Of a stretch of 64,000 nucleotides of DNA, positions 48,948 through 60,244 are shown in pieces (the stretch's first letter is position 1; every line of letters begins with the position of its first letter). Location of the stretch: contig NZ_JACIGK010000010.1 of the NCBI RefSeq assembly GCF_014197915.1, positions 62,001-126,000 on the forward strand, read 5' to 3'. The DNA comes from Roseospira visakhapatnamensis. GTDB lineage: Bacteria; Pseudomonadota; Alphaproteobacteria; Rhodospirillales; Rhodospirillaceae. Both the position numbers and the translations under genes were made by a program. The notes under the pieces are model-generated. The model was given only the letters and a program-made list of their open reading frames with translations. It did no database searches and had not been told where the DNA came from.

Positions 48948-49147
48948 CGCCGAGCGTCCTTCCTGTTGGCGCATTGTCCCAACGGTCATCGACGATGACC
49001 GCCGAAGTTCGTGGCCGGCCCGCTTTCCGACCCGGCCACCCCAGGTAGTACCCTTGGGATGGCCGGGTGGGGGAACGGGCCGGTGTGCAGCTCAGGTCCC
49101 GCGTCGCGGGGCCTACCCTTTTTGAGATGGAGCGCCGACAAGGCGCC

Positions 49148-49180
49148 CCAGGGCGGATGAGTCACCCTCATCCGCCCTGG
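49148..49180 (-). other. Long hairpin in the glgA-glgP gap
   Basis: Perfect 14-bp stem (CCAGGGCGGATGAG / CTCATCCGCCCTGG) with a 5-nt loop, 80 bp after the glgA stop and 201 bp before glgP. No T-run on the minus strand. It may end most glgA transcripts or set the glgA:glgP ratio (inference). Otherwise the 312-bp gap (48948-49259) holds no gene. Confidence 0.65.
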
Positions 49181-49259
49181 TGTTACCATAGCGCGAACCG
49201 AACCCGAAGAGGGAGGGCCCTTCGGTCCCGGCCGCGCGTTCCGATCCGCGATCCCCTGG

Positions 49260-50708
49260 TCAGGGCGCGTGCAACACTTCGCCGTAGAGGCCCAGATACT
49301 CTCGGGCGACCCGGTCCCAACCGAAGTCCAGCGCCATGCCGTTGGCCATGGTGCGGCGCCAGGCGGCGCCCTCGTCTTCCCGATAATGCGCCACGGCGCG
49401 CCGGACGGCCTCGGCCAGGGCCCCGGGATCCGCGGCGTCGAATACGAAGCCCGTGCCGGCGTCGGCCTCGTCCAGATCGATGACCGTATCCGCCAGACCG
49501 CCCGTGCGCCGCACCACCGGCAGCGTGCCATAGCGCATGGCGTAGAGCTGGGTCAGGCCGCAGGGCTCGAAGCGCGACGGCACCAGCAAGGCGTCACAGC
49601 CCGCCTGAATACGGTGCGACAACCCTTCGTCATAGCCGATGTGGGCGGCCACCGACTCGGGCGCCGCGGCCGCGGCGCCGCGCACATGCCATTCCAGTCC
49701 CGGATCGCCGGACCCCAGGATCACCATCTGTCCGCCGTTGTCCAACACGGTGGAGACCACGGACAGCGCCAGGTCGATTCCCTTCTGTTCGACGAACCGG
49801 CTGACCACGCCGAACAGCGGCGCGTCGGACCGTTCGGCCAGGCCCATTTCCCGTTGCAGGGCCGCCTTGCAGACCGCCTTGCCCGACAGGTTGTCGGGAC
49901 CATAGGCCGCCGGCAGATGCGGGTCGGTGGCCGGGTTCCACTCGTCCTGATCCACCCCGTTGAGCAAACCCTGGAGCGCCCAGGCCCGCGATGACAGCAG
50001 GCCGTGCAGGCCCTCGCCCCCCATGGGCGTCTGGATCTCGCGGGCGTAGGAGGGGCTGACGGTGGTCAGGAACCGGCTGTAGAACAGGCCGGCCTTGAGG
50101 TAGGAGACATGGCCATAGAACTCGACGCCATCAACCTGATAAACGTGGTCGGGCAAATCAACCATCGGCAAAATCTCGCGGCCGAAAATGCCCTGATAGT
50201 GGAGATTGTGGACCGTGAACAGGGTGACCGGATGGCGCTCGCCCCACAGGCTGAGATAGGCCGGCGTCAGGCCCGCCTGCCAGTCGCTGGCGTGCACCAC
50301 GTCCGGGCTCCAGTCGGGCACCGCGCCGCGCGCCGCCACCAGGGCGCCGGCCTTGCCCAGCAGGCCGAAGCGCAGGAAGTTGTCGGGCCAGTCGTGACCG
50401 TGCTCGTCGAGGTAGGGGCCGCCGGGCCGCTCGTACAGCGCCGGACAATCCACCAGGATCAGCGACCGCCCCCCCGCCAGATCGCGGGCCGGAACCAGGC
50501 GCGCCCGCACATTCGGGAGCGCCTCGCCCAGGTCGATGGCCGGACCGGTCACCTCGACCCGATCCAGCAGGCCGGCATAGGCGGGCATCAGGATCCGGGC
50601 GTCGACCCCCAGCCGGGCGAGCGACACAGGCAGGGCGCCGACCACGTCGGCGAGGCCGCCGGTCTTGACCAGAGGGTAAGCTTCGGAGGTGACGAACAGC
50701 ACGCGCAT
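49260..50708 (-). CDS. glgA: Glycogen synthase (ADP-glucose type)
   Basis: 482 aa. GT5 enzyme that adds glucose from ADP-glucose to glycogen. Seen: MRVLFVTSEAYPLVKTGGLA with KTGGL at residues 15-19 (ADP-glucose binding), DVVHASDWQAGLTPAYL, LFTVHNLHYQGIF, and the C-terminal GT-B domain with FGVVSRFVEQKGIDL and PSRFEPCGLTQLYAMRYGTL containing the catalytic E-x7-E type segment. Start ATG at 50708. Divergent from glgC across 288 bp; glgP follows. Confidence 0.97.
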   Translation of the reverse strand: MRVLFVTSEAYPLVKTGGLADVVGALPVSLARLGVDARILMPAYAGLLDRVEVTGPAIDLGEALPNVRARLVPARDLAGGRSLILVDCPALYERPGGPYLDEHGHDWPDNFLRFGLLGKAGALVAARGAVPDWSPDVVHASDWQAGLTPAYLSLWGERHPVTLFTVHNLHYQGIFGREILPMVDLPDHVYQVDGVEFYGHVSYLKAGLFYSRFLTTVSPSYAREIQTPMGGEGLHGLLSSRAWALQGLLNGVDQDEWNPATDPHLPAAYGPDNLSGKAVCKAALQREMGLAERSDAPLFGVVSRFVEQKGIDLALSVVSTVLDNGGQMVILGSGDPGLEWHVRGAAAAAPESVAAHIGYDEGLSHRIQAGCDALLVPSRFEPCGLTQLYAMRYGTLPVVRRTGGLADTVIDLDEADAGTGFVFDAADPGALAEAVRRAVAHYREDEGAAWRRTMANGMALDFGWDRVAREYLGLYGEVLHAP

Positions 50709-50996
50709 TGGCCTGGAGTCCCCTTGTTCGTGTCGGATTGTCCGCCGCCGCGGGTCCGTCTGAGGGCGGGGGGACCTTACTCCGCCAAACGGGCGAAGCA
50801 AAGCCCCAGCGCGCCGTGACGCGAAGACGACCGTCGGTGACAGACGTCACATTCCTTTGATTGATCGTCGTGGTCGGGCATGCAATTCTCCGCCAGCGAT
50901 CATATCCATACCGATATCGATACGATCTCGATCACACGGATCGGCGTGATCCAACGATACGGCTCGACCAAACGGAACAGAAAAGGACACCATCGA

Positions 50997-52319
50997 ATGA
51001 CTCAGGGCGTGCAGACCCCTCAGACCCCGCACCGGGACGGAACCGGTGACGGACTGGCCTTCGCCAGCGACGTCAACCGCGCCATGCGCGGCACCCTGGC
51101 GCTGGTGCTGGCCGGCGGACGCGGCTCGCGCCTCATGGACCTGACGGAGAAGGAAAGCAAACCGGCGGTGCCCTTCGGCGGCAAGTACCGCATCGTCGAC
51201 TTTCCGCTGTCCAACTGCATCAACTCCGGCTTGCGCCGCATCTGCGTCCTGACCCAGTACAAGGCCCATACGCTGATCCATCACGTCCAGCGCGGCTGGG
51301 GCTTCCTGCGCGCCGAGATCGGCGAGTTCGTGGAGCTGTGGCCGGCCCAGCAGCAGACCGCCGCCGGCTCCTGGTACCAGGGCACGGCCGACGCGGTGTA
51401 CCAGAACATCGAGCAGATCCAAACCCATGGCGCCGACTACATCCTGGTGCTGGCCGGCGACCACGTCTACCGCCAGGACTATTCGCGGATGATGGCCTCG
51501 CACCTGCGCGCGAAGGCGGACTGCACCATCGCCTGCATCGAGGTGCCGCGCGAGCAGGCCACGGCCTTCGGCGTGGTGCACGTGGACGAGGACGACAACA
51601 TCATCAGCTTCCTGGAGAAGCCCGCCGACCCGCCCTGTATCCCCGGCAAGCCGGACCGCGCCTTCGTCAGCATGGGGAACTACCTGTTCAGCGCCGACTT
51701 CCTGCTGGGCGCGCTGGAAGACGACGCCCGCAACCCGCAGTCGGCCCGCGATTTCGGCAAGAACATCATTCCCGAGCAGATCGGCAAGGCCCGCATCGTC
51801 GCCCATCGCTTCGAGGAAAGCTGCGTGCATGCCTCGCACACGCCGGAAGCCTACTGGCGCGACGTCGGCACCCTGGACGCCTACTGGGCCGCCAACATGG
51901 ATCTGGTGGGCGTGACGCCGGACCTGGACCTCTACGACCCGGCCTGGCCCATCTGGACCTACACGGTGCAGCGCCCCGGCGCCAAGTTCGTGTTCGACGA
52001 GGACGAGCGGCGCGGCATGGCCGTGGACTCCGTGCTGTCGGCCGGGTGCATCGTCTCCGGCGGCTCGGTGAGCCGCTCGCTGCTGTTCCACGACGTGCGG
52101 GTGAACTCGTTTTCCGAGGTGGAGGACAGCGTCCTGCTGCCGGGCGTGGACGTCGGCCGGCATGCCCGCATCCGCAAGGCGATCGTGGCCGCCGGCGCCC
52201 ACATCCCGCCCAACATGGTTATCGGCGAGGACGCCGAGGCGGACGCCAAGCGGTTCCTGCGCACCGAGGGCGGCGTGACCCTGGTCACTCCGGAGATGCT
52301 GGACAAGCTGGACGCGTAA
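50997..52319 (+). CDS. glgC: Glucose-1-phosphate adenylyltransferase
   Basis: 440 aa. Makes ADP-glucose from ATP and glucose 1-phosphate, the controlled step of glycogen synthesis. Seen: LALVLAGGRGSRL at about 34-46 with ESKPAVPFGGKYRIVDFPLS (nucleotide and regulatory signature), GWGFLRAEIGEFVELWPAQQ, WYQGTADAVYQN, the Asp-containing ILVLAGDHVYRQDY, and a C-terminal left-handed beta-helix domain. Start ATG at 50997 has AAAGGA upstream. Divergent from glgA; the 288-bp gap between contains several GATC/CGATA repeats (50895-50945) but no operator I recognise. No glgB or glgX lies in the window. Confidence 0.97.
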   Translation: MTQGVQTPQTPHRDGTGDGLAFASDVNRAMRGTLALVLAGGRGSRLMDLTEKESKPAVPFGGKYRIVDFPLSNCINSGLRRICVLTQYKAHTLIHHVQRGWGFLRAEIGEFVELWPAQQQTAAGSWYQGTADAVYQNIEQIQTHGADYILVLAGDHVYRQDYSRMMASHLRAKADCTIACIEVPREQATAFGVVHVDEDDNIISFLEKPADPPCIPGKPDRAFVSMGNYLFSADFLLGALEDDARNPQSARDFGKNIIPEQIGKARIVAHRFEESCVHASHTPEAYWRDVGTLDAYWAANMDLVGVTPDLDLYDPAWPIWTYTVQRPGAKFVFDEDERRGMAVDSVLSAGCIVSGGSVSRSLLFHDVRVNSFSEVEDSVLLPGVDVGRHARIRKAIVAAGAHIPPNMVIGEDAEADAKRFLRTEGGVTLVTPEMLDKLDA

Positions 52320-52401
52320 CCGCCGCGTCGGAGCACGGGGCCCTCGGTCCCACCGCCCGCTCTTGCCCCCTCTCGTCCCCTCCCGACCCGGATCTAGAAA
52401 C

Positions 52402-52429
52402 GGCGCCTGACCCGCACGGGACAGGCGCC
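52402..52429. terminator. Bidirectional terminator between glgC and htpG
   Basis: Stem GGCGCCTG / CAGGCGCC extended inside by CCCG/CGGG, with short mismatches. On the plus strand it is followed by GCCCTTTCC and on the minus strand by GTTTCT, so it can serve both convergent genes. Confidence 0.75.
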
Positions 52430-52463
52430 GCCCTTTCCGTCGGACCGGACGGCGCCGCCGTCC

Positions 52464-54359
52464 CTACAGCGCCCCGACCATCACCGCGCTCATGCGCCGG
52501 GCGAAAGCGACCGGATCGGCCGGCGGCTCGCCTTCCATGATGCGCGCCTGGTCCAGCAGCAACTGGCCCATGTCGGCCACCGCCTCGGCGCCGCCCTCGC
52601 CCGCCGCCGCCTTGCCGGCCATGCCCTTGATGAGCGGATGGCCCGGGTTGATCTCCATGACACGGCCGGCGCCCGGCCCGGCGCCCTGCCCCGCCTGCTT
52701 GAGCATGCGCTCCAGGTGCAGGCTCATGTCGCCTTCCTCGGCCACCAGGCAGACCGGGCTTTCCGTCAGGCGGGTGGAGGCGCGCACCGCCTTGACCGCG
52801 TCGCCCAGGGTGTCCTTGAGGGCCTTCGCCAGGGCCTCGATCTGATCCTCCGGCGCCTTGTCCGCGTCGGCCTCGTCCCTGGTCTCCGGATCGGCCACCT
52901 GATCCAGGCCGGCGGCGCTGCTGGCGGCCGACTTCAGGGGCTTGTCCTGGTAGGTGGGCACGGAGTTGATCCAGAATTCGTCCACCGGATCGGTCAGCAA
53001 CAGCACCTCCACGCCCTTGGCGCGGAAGCCTTCCAGTTGCGGCGAGCGCTTCAGGTACTCGGGATCGTCGCCGGTGATGTAGTAGATGGCCTCCTGACCG
53101 GTCTTCATGCGCGCGACCACGTCGGCGAGCGACACCCAGCCGTCGGTGGTCGAGGAGCGGAACCGGGCCAGCTCCAGCACGTCGGTCCGGCGCTCGAAAT
53201 CCTCGTAGATGCCTTCCTTGAGGACGGACCCGAACACCTCCCAGAACGCCGCGTACTCGTCGGCCGCCTCGGCGCGCTTCTTCAGGTCGCCCAGCAGGCG
53301 CTTGACCAGGCCGCCCTGGATTTTCTTCAATACCGGGTTGTGCTGCAGCATCTCGCGACTGACGTTCAGCGGCAGGTCGGCGGAATCGACGATGCCACGC
53401 ACGAAACGCAGGTAGGCCGGCAGCAGGTCCGGCGCATCATCGGTGATGAACACCCGGTTCACGTACAGCTTGACGTGGGTCTTGCGGTCCGGCTGGAACA
53501 GGTCGAACGGCTTGGTGGAGGGAATGAACAGCAGGCCGGTGTACTCGATCGCGCCCTCGGCCTTGAAGTGCAGGGTATGCCAGGGCTCGTCGAAGGCATG
53601 GCCGACGTGGTGGTAGAACTCGGTGTACTGCTCCTCGGTGATCTCCGACCGGGGCCGGGTCCACAGCGCCGACGCCTCGTTGATGGTCTCTTCCTGCGGG
53701 TTGCCGTCCTTGTCCGTGTCCAGCAGGACGACGGGAATGGCGATGTGGTCGGAGTAGGTCTTGACGATGGACCGCAGGCGATAGGTCTCCAGGAACTCCT
53801 TGGCGTCCTCGCGCAGGTGCAGGACGATGCGGGTGCCGGTGCTCGGCACCTCGGCCTCGGCCACGGTGAAGTCCCCGCCGCCGTCACTCTGCCAGTGCCA
53901 GCCCTGGGCGTCGCCGGCGCGGCGGCTGAACACATCGACACGCTCCGACACCATGAAGGACGAGTAGAAACCGACGCCGAACTGACCGATCAGGGTGGCG
54001 TCGCCCTTCTTGTCACTGGCCGCCAGGGCGCGCACGAATTCCTGGGTTCCGGAGTGGGCGATGGTGCCCAGGTTGTGGACCAGGTCATCCCGGGTCATGC
54101 CGATGCCGTTGTCCGCCACCTCCAGGGTACGGGCCTCGGCATCGATACGCAGCGTGATGCGGAACTCCCCCAGGCCGTCGCGCAGGGCCGGCTGGGTCAG
54201 CGCCTCGTAGCGCAGCTTGTCGCAGGCATCGGACGCGTTGGAGATCAACTCGCGCAGGAAGATCTGCCGGTCCGAGTACAAGGAGTGGACCACGATATCC
54301 AGCAGCTTGGTGACCTCGGCCTGAAACGACAGCCGTTCTTCCGTCTTCTGTTCCGTCAT
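52464..54359 (-). CDS. htpG: Molecular chaperone HtpG (Hsp90)
   Basis: 631 aa. Cytoplasmic Hsp90 dimer. Seen: GHKL ATPase N domain with QAEVTKLLDIVVHSLYSDRQ, LRELISNASDACDKLRYEAL, VADNGIGM and LIGQFGVGFYSSFMV; middle domain with LFIPSTKPFDLFQPDRKTHV and NVSREMLQHNPVLKKI; and the C-terminal dimerisation domain. Start MTEQKTEERLSFQAE at 54359; the frame upstream to 54470 is not supported. Divergent from the hibernation factor gene across 371 bp, with a possible heat-shock promoter between. Confidence 0.98.
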   Translation of the reverse strand: MTEQKTEERLSFQAEVTKLLDIVVHSLYSDRQIFLRELISNASDACDKLRYEALTQPALRDGLGEFRITLRIDAEARTLEVADNGIGMTRDDLVHNLGTIAHSGTQEFVRALAASDKKGDATLIGQFGVGFYSSFMVSERVDVFSRRAGDAQGWHWQSDGGGDFTVAEAEVPSTGTRIVLHLREDAKEFLETYRLRSIVKTYSDHIAIPVVLLDTDKDGNPQEETINEASALWTRPRSEITEEQYTEFYHHVGHAFDEPWHTLHFKAEGAIEYTGLLFIPSTKPFDLFQPDRKTHVKLYVNRVFITDDAPDLLPAYLRFVRGIVDSADLPLNVSREMLQHNPVLKKIQGGLVKRLLGDLKKRAEAADEYAAFWEVFGSVLKEGIYEDFERRTDVLELARFRSSTTDGWVSLADVVARMKTGQEAIYYITGDDPEYLKRSPQLEGFRAKGVEVLLLTDPVDEFWINSVPTYQDKPLKSAASSAAGLDQVADPETRDEADADKAPEDQIEALAKALKDTLGDAVKAVRASTRLTESPVCLVAEEGDMSLHLERMLKQAGQGAGPGAGRVMEINPGHPLIKGMAGKAAAGEGGAEAVADMGQLLLDQARIMEGEPPADPVAFARRMSAVMVGAL

Positions 54360-54523
54360 GAGGCAGCGACCCTGTGTCTTGGTGTCCGGTCCGGCGCGCG
54401 CTTGGGCCATGGCGGGGGGCGGGAGCACGCGCGTGGCCGGGCCCGGGTGTTGGGTGAGGGGTGGATGCACCCGGCGTCACGCGCGTCCCCCACGCGAACC
54501 GCGGGGCATCCTTCGGCGCGTTC

Positions 54524-54551
54524 ATATGTGCCACCCGGCGTCCGGACGCAA
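54524..54551 (-). promoter_or_regulatory. Possible RpoH-type promoter of htpG
   Basis: Read on the minus strand: TTGCGT (54551-54546), 15-nt spacer, CACATAT (54530-54524), about 165 nt before htpG. It only loosely resembles the alphaproteobacterial heat-shock consensus (CTTG then C-x-x-ATxT); htpG genes are commonly under RpoH. The rest of the 371-bp gap (54360-54730) shows nothing else I can name. Confidence 0.3.
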
Positions 54552-54730
54552 CCCCGCCATCGGCCCACACGCGCCGCTACCGGACCCGTCAAAAATCGGT
54601 CATGATGAGAGTGGACTCCGTGGTGCCGCCCCCGGAGGGTGATCGGTTCGACGGCGTCCCCCTGGTGGGGCGGTCCCGTTGCTCGGACCATCCCGCGCGA
54701 CCCGTTCATTACCCTGAGTGGGAGACACAG

Positions 54731-55069
54731 ATGCAAATTCCGCTGCAGATCGCGTTCCATGGACTGGACCACTCCGAGGCCGTGGAGCAACGGATCCGGG
54801 AGAAGGTCGACAAGCTGGAGCAGTTCTGCGATCGCATCACCAGTTGCCGCGTGGTGGTGGAGGTGCACCACCGCAACGTCTCCTCCCTGCATCGAAAGGG
54901 TGAACCGTACCACATCTCGATCACCTGCAAAGTCCCGGGCGACGACCTGGTGGTCAAGCGCGATCCCAAGGACCCCAAGGCCCACGAGGACATCAACGTC
55001 GCCCTGCGGGACGCGTTCGCCGCCATGGAACGGCAGGTCAAGGACTACGCGACACGCGCCAAGGTCTGA
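54731..55069 (+). CDS. hpf: Ribosome hibernation promoting factor, short form (HPF/RaiA family)
   Basis: 112 aa. Binds the 30S decoding channel and silences ribosomes in stationary phase. Seen: LQIAFHGLDHSEAVEQRIRE, VHHRNVSSLHRKGEPYHISI and the C-terminal DAFAAMERQVKDYATRAK, the single beta-alpha-beta domain of HPF/RaiA. It stops after this domain and lacks the C-terminal dimerisation domain of long HPF, which many alphaproteobacteria carry. ATG at 54731 with GGGAG upstream. Next to htpG (divergent) and before thiC. Calling it HPF or RaiA is not possible from sequence alone. Confidence 0.9.
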   Translation: MQIPLQIAFHGLDHSEAVEQRIREKVDKLEQFCDRITSCRVVVEVHHRNVSSLHRKGEPYHISITCKVPGDDLVVKRDPKDPKAHEDINVALRDAFAAMERQVKDYATRAKV

Positions 55070-55221
55070 CCGTTCGTCACGACATGCGATGGCAGGGATC
55101 GGCGGGGCACGTCCGCCCGCATGCCCGAAACCGGGCACGGGACGTGGTCCGCCATCCCTTGGCCGCGCCCCCGGGTCAAGGTCCTGCCGCCGCCGGGGCG
55201 CCACACTCAGGCGATTTCCCG

Positions 55222-55250
55222 TTGACGTCCATCACCGAATGGTGTGCACT
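55222..55250 (+). promoter_or_regulatory. Candidate promoter of the thiC leader
   Basis: TTGACG (55222-55227), 17-nt spacer, TGCACT (55245-55250). The -35 matches 5 of 6, the -10 only 3 of 6, but the end is 8 nt before the riboswitch P1 stem, so the start point would fit. Confidence 0.45.
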
Positions 55251-55257
55251 TCTCGTA

Positions 55258-55399
55258 TTCCGAGGGGGGCCCCGATAGGGGGCTGAGAGTCCATCGGCGG
55301 ATCCGCCGCCCCGGCCGCATCCCGGCTGGCGCATCGCGCGGTCCGCAACATGGTGACCCTTTGAACCTGAACCGGATCATGCCGGCGGAGGGAACGGAA
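55258..55399 (+). promoter_or_regulatory. TPP riboswitch (thi-box) upstream of thiC
   Basis: Seen: P1 strands TTCCG (55258-55262) and CGGAA (55395-55399), the CTGAGAG box at 55283-55289, the pyrophosphate-helix core ACCCTTTGAACCTGA around 55357-55371, then CCGGATCATGCCGGCGGAGG with the final GGGA. These are the conserved thi-box elements. The long P3 arm (about 55290-55350) is GC-rich. The GGAGGGA at 55387-55393 belongs to the conserved core and would be a ribosome-binding site for the ATG at 55403, so TPP binding could hide it. Expected effect: repression of thiC when thiamine pyrophosphate is abundant. Confidence 0.95.
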
Positions 55400-55402
55400 G
55401 CC

Positions 55403-57374
<1,972 letters not shown>

Positions 57375-57412
57375 CGACCCGCGCGCCGGTGGCGCGGACG
57401 GGGCGGGTGGTT

Positions 57413-60244
57413 CTATTCCGCCGCGCGGCCGGCGCGGCGCCGCGCGCGGTCGGCCTCGCGCACCACCGGGGCCCGGCGCCGGCTTTCCAGCGCCTGGCGG
57501 GTGATGGCCTTCATCAGGTCCATCTTGATCTGCCGCAGCTTGGTGGGGTGGGTGACCTGCAACCCGAACACGTCCTTGACGTAGAAGACGTCAACGACAC
57601 GTTCGCCATACGTGTTCACCCGCGCGCTGGCGATCTGCAGGTTCAGGTCCGTCAGCGCGTCGGTGACCGAGTACAGGAAACCGGACCGGTCCCGGCCGTT
57701 CACCTCGATCACGGTATGGGTCGTCGAGGCGTCCAGGTGGAACAGCACCCGGGGCGGCACCTGGAACCCCTCGGTCCGGGCCGGCAGGCGCGGCGCCTTG
57801 CGGGCCAGTTCGGCCCGCAGGTCCACCGACCCGAGCATCACCCGCTCGACGGTGGCCTTCAGCCGCGCCAGCCGCGCCGGCTGGTCGAGCACCTTGCCCT
57901 CGGCCGACTGCACGGTGAAGGTATCGAGGGCCATGCCGTTGTTCAGGGTATAGATCTTGGCGTCCACGATGGACGCCCCGGCCAGCGCCATGGCCCCCGC
58001 GATATCGCGAAACAGGCCGGCGTGATCGGTGGCGTACACCAGCACCTCGGTCACGCCGCGCGCCGTGTCCACGCGGGTTTCCAGGGCCAGCGCCTCCGCC
58101 CCGGGACGCGCGGCGTCCTCGGCGGCGACCACCACGCGGGCGTGCCGGGCGTGGGTCTCGGTATCGAAGGTCAGCCAGTACCCCGGGTACCCCAGCCCCA
58201 GGAACGCCTCCACGCGCGCCGCCGGCAGGTCGGTCAGGACCTCGCGCAGCGCGTCCTTGCGCCGCGCCACGCGCAGGTCCTGGGCCTCGGCGGCATGGCC
58301 GCCGGTCAGGTGTTCGTCGGTCCGGTAGTACAGCTCGCGCAGCAGCGCCGCCTTCCAGTTGTTCCAGATGCCGGGCCCCACGGCCATGATGTCGGCGCAG
58401 GTCAGCACCAGCAGCAGCTTCAGGCGCTCGGGCGACTGCACCAGGTCGGCGAAGTTGGCGATGGTGCGCGGATCGTCCACGTCGCGGCGGAAGGCCACCC
58501 GGCTCATGTCCAGGTGATGGCGCACCAGCCAGGAGACGGTCTCCGTCTCCTCCTCGTCCAGGCCCAGGCGCGGACAGAGCGTCACGGCGATCTCGGCGCC
58601 CAGCACGGAATGGTCCCCGTCGCGCCCCTTGGCGATGTCGTGCAGCAGTACGGCGACATACAACGCCCGGCGCGACTGCACCGTCTGCACGGCGTCCGAG
58701 GCCACCGGCAGGCGATCGCGCAGGGCGCCGGACTCGATGCGGCTCAGCAGGCCGATGGCCCGCACGGTATGCTCGTCCGTGGTGTAGACATGGTACATGT
58801 CGTACTGCATCTGCGCCGTCACCCGCCCGAAGTCGGGGATGAAGCGGCCGAACACGCCCGCCTCGCTGAGGCCCCGCAGCAGCACGTCCGGGTCCTTGCG
58901 GTGGGTCAGCATGTCCAGGAACATCGCGTTGGCGGCGGGATCGTCGCGCAGGGTCTTCACCCGCGCCAGGGCCTCGGTCACCTGGCGCAAGGTGTCCGGA
59001 TGAATCGACAGGCCCTGGTCATGCGCCACCAGGAACAGCCGCAACATGGCGCGCGGATCGGTGGCGAAGGTCTCCGCCCCGGGCACCGCGAGGCGACCGT
59101 TGTCCAGCACGAAGCCCTTCAGGTGGCGCCGGCGCGCGCCGAGCCCCGCCAGGGTCATCAACGGCCGGCGTTTCTGCTGCTCCTCCAGCACCGCCAGGAA
59201 GATGCGCGTCAGCGTGCCGACGTCGCGGGCCACCAGGAAGTAGTGCTTCATGAACCGCTCGACGCCGCGCGCGCCGGGCCGGTCGCGATAGCCCATGCGC
59301 TCGGCGATCGGGGTCTGAACGTCGAAGGTGATGCGCTCCTCCGCCCGGTCGCCGAGGTAGTGCAGGTGACAGCGCACGGTCCACAGGAAGGCGCGGGCCC
59401 GGGTGAAGGTGCGCGCCGCCGTCTCGGTCAGCACCCCCAGCCCCACCAGGTCGTCCACGTCGGACACCTGGTACAGGTAGCGGGCGATCCAGAACAGGGT
59501 GTGCAGGTCGCGCAGGCCGCCCTTGCCTTCCTTGACGTTGGGTTCCAGCACGTAGCGCGAATCCCCCAGCCGCTCGTGCCGCTGGTTGCGCTCGGCCAGC
59601 TTGGCCTCCAGGAACTCGGTGCCCGTGCCGGCGATCACCTTGGTGTACAGGCGGCCCTTGAGGGCCTCGAACAGGTCCGGCTCGCCCCAGATGTAGCGCG
59701 CCTCCAGCAGCGAGGTGCGAATGGTCATGTCCGCGCGGGCCTGGCGCAGGCATTCGTCCACCGAGCGGGTCGCGTGCCCGACCTTGAGCCCCAGGTCCCA
59801 CAGCACGTACAGCATCGACTCGACCACCTGCTCGCTGTAGGGCGTGGCCCGATAGGGCAACACGAACAACAGGTCGATGTCGGAATACGGCATCATCTCG
59901 CCGCGCCCGTAGCCGCCCAGCGCCAGCACGGCGACCTTCTCGCCGGTGGTGCGGGTCTGCTTCGGAACCTGGTGGGTGACGACGACGTCGTGCAGCGTCC
60001 GCAAAAGCTGATCGAACAGGTAGGTGTTGCCGGCGCACACGGCCGCCCCGGAGCCCTCCTGGTCCAGGAAGCGGCGGCGCACCTCGGCCCGTCCCTCGGC
60101 CAGGGCCTCCTTGAGCACCTCCAGCACCGGGGCGCGCACCGGACGCCCGGCCTCGCGCGCCGCGATCGCCACCTGGTTCAGACGCGTGGTCAGCGCCTTG
60201 CGATGAATGATGGCCCGAGGAGAGGCCGGACGAGGCAGCGACAT
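57413..60244 (-). CDS. glnD: Bifunctional [protein-PII] uridylyltransferase / uridylyl-removing enzyme
   Basis: 943 aa. Central nitrogen sensor: uridylylates PII when glutamine is low and removes UMP when it is high. Seen: nucleotidyltransferase motif LALGGYGRGEMMPYSDIDLL at about 108-127, GlnD-type helical domain, HD hydrolase site VAVLLHDIAKGRDGDHS, and two C-terminal ACT domains (VYATDHAGLFRDIAGAMALA and VNGRDRSGFLYSVTDALTDL) that bind glutamine. Start MSLPRPASPRAIIHRKALTT at 60244; an upstream in-frame start at 60283 is possible. Ends convergent with thiC; divergent from fliI. Confidence 0.96.
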   Translation of the reverse strand: MSLPRPASPRAIIHRKALTTRLNQVAIAAREAGRPVRAPVLEVLKEALAEGRAEVRRRFLDQEGSGAAVCAGNTYLFDQLLRTLHDVVVTHQVPKQTRTTGEKVAVLALGGYGRGEMMPYSDIDLLFVLPYRATPYSEQVVESMLYVLWDLGLKVGHATRSVDECLRQARADMTIRTSLLEARYIWGEPDLFEALKGRLYTKVIAGTGTEFLEAKLAERNQRHERLGDSRYVLEPNVKEGKGGLRDLHTLFWIARYLYQVSDVDDLVGLGVLTETAARTFTRARAFLWTVRCHLHYLGDRAEERITFDVQTPIAERMGYRDRPGARGVERFMKHYFLVARDVGTLTRIFLAVLEEQQKRRPLMTLAGLGARRRHLKGFVLDNGRLAVPGAETFATDPRAMLRLFLVAHDQGLSIHPDTLRQVTEALARVKTLRDDPAANAMFLDMLTHRKDPDVLLRGLSEAGVFGRFIPDFGRVTAQMQYDMYHVYTTDEHTVRAIGLLSRIESGALRDRLPVASDAVQTVQSRRALYVAVLLHDIAKGRDGDHSVLGAEIAVTLCPRLGLDEEETETVSWLVRHHLDMSRVAFRRDVDDPRTIANFADLVQSPERLKLLLVLTCADIMAVGPGIWNNWKAALLRELYYRTDEHLTGGHAAEAQDLRVARRKDALREVLTDLPAARVEAFLGLGYPGYWLTFDTETHARHARVVVAAEDAARPGAEALALETRVDTARGVTEVLVYATDHAGLFRDIAGAMALAGASIVDAKIYTLNNGMALDTFTVQSAEGKVLDQPARLARLKATVERVMLGSVDLRAELARKAPRLPARTEGFQVPPRVLFHLDASTTHTVIEVNGRDRSGFLYSVTDALTDLNLQIASARVNTYGERVVDVFYVKDVFGLQVTHPTKLRQIKMDLMKAITRQALESRRRAPVVREADRARRRAGRAAE

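Noticed and set aside
55244-55402. Coding use of the frame within the TPP riboswitch
   Set aside because: The sequence is fully explained by the conserved riboswitch; only the part from the ATG at 55403 is kept as a weak candidate.
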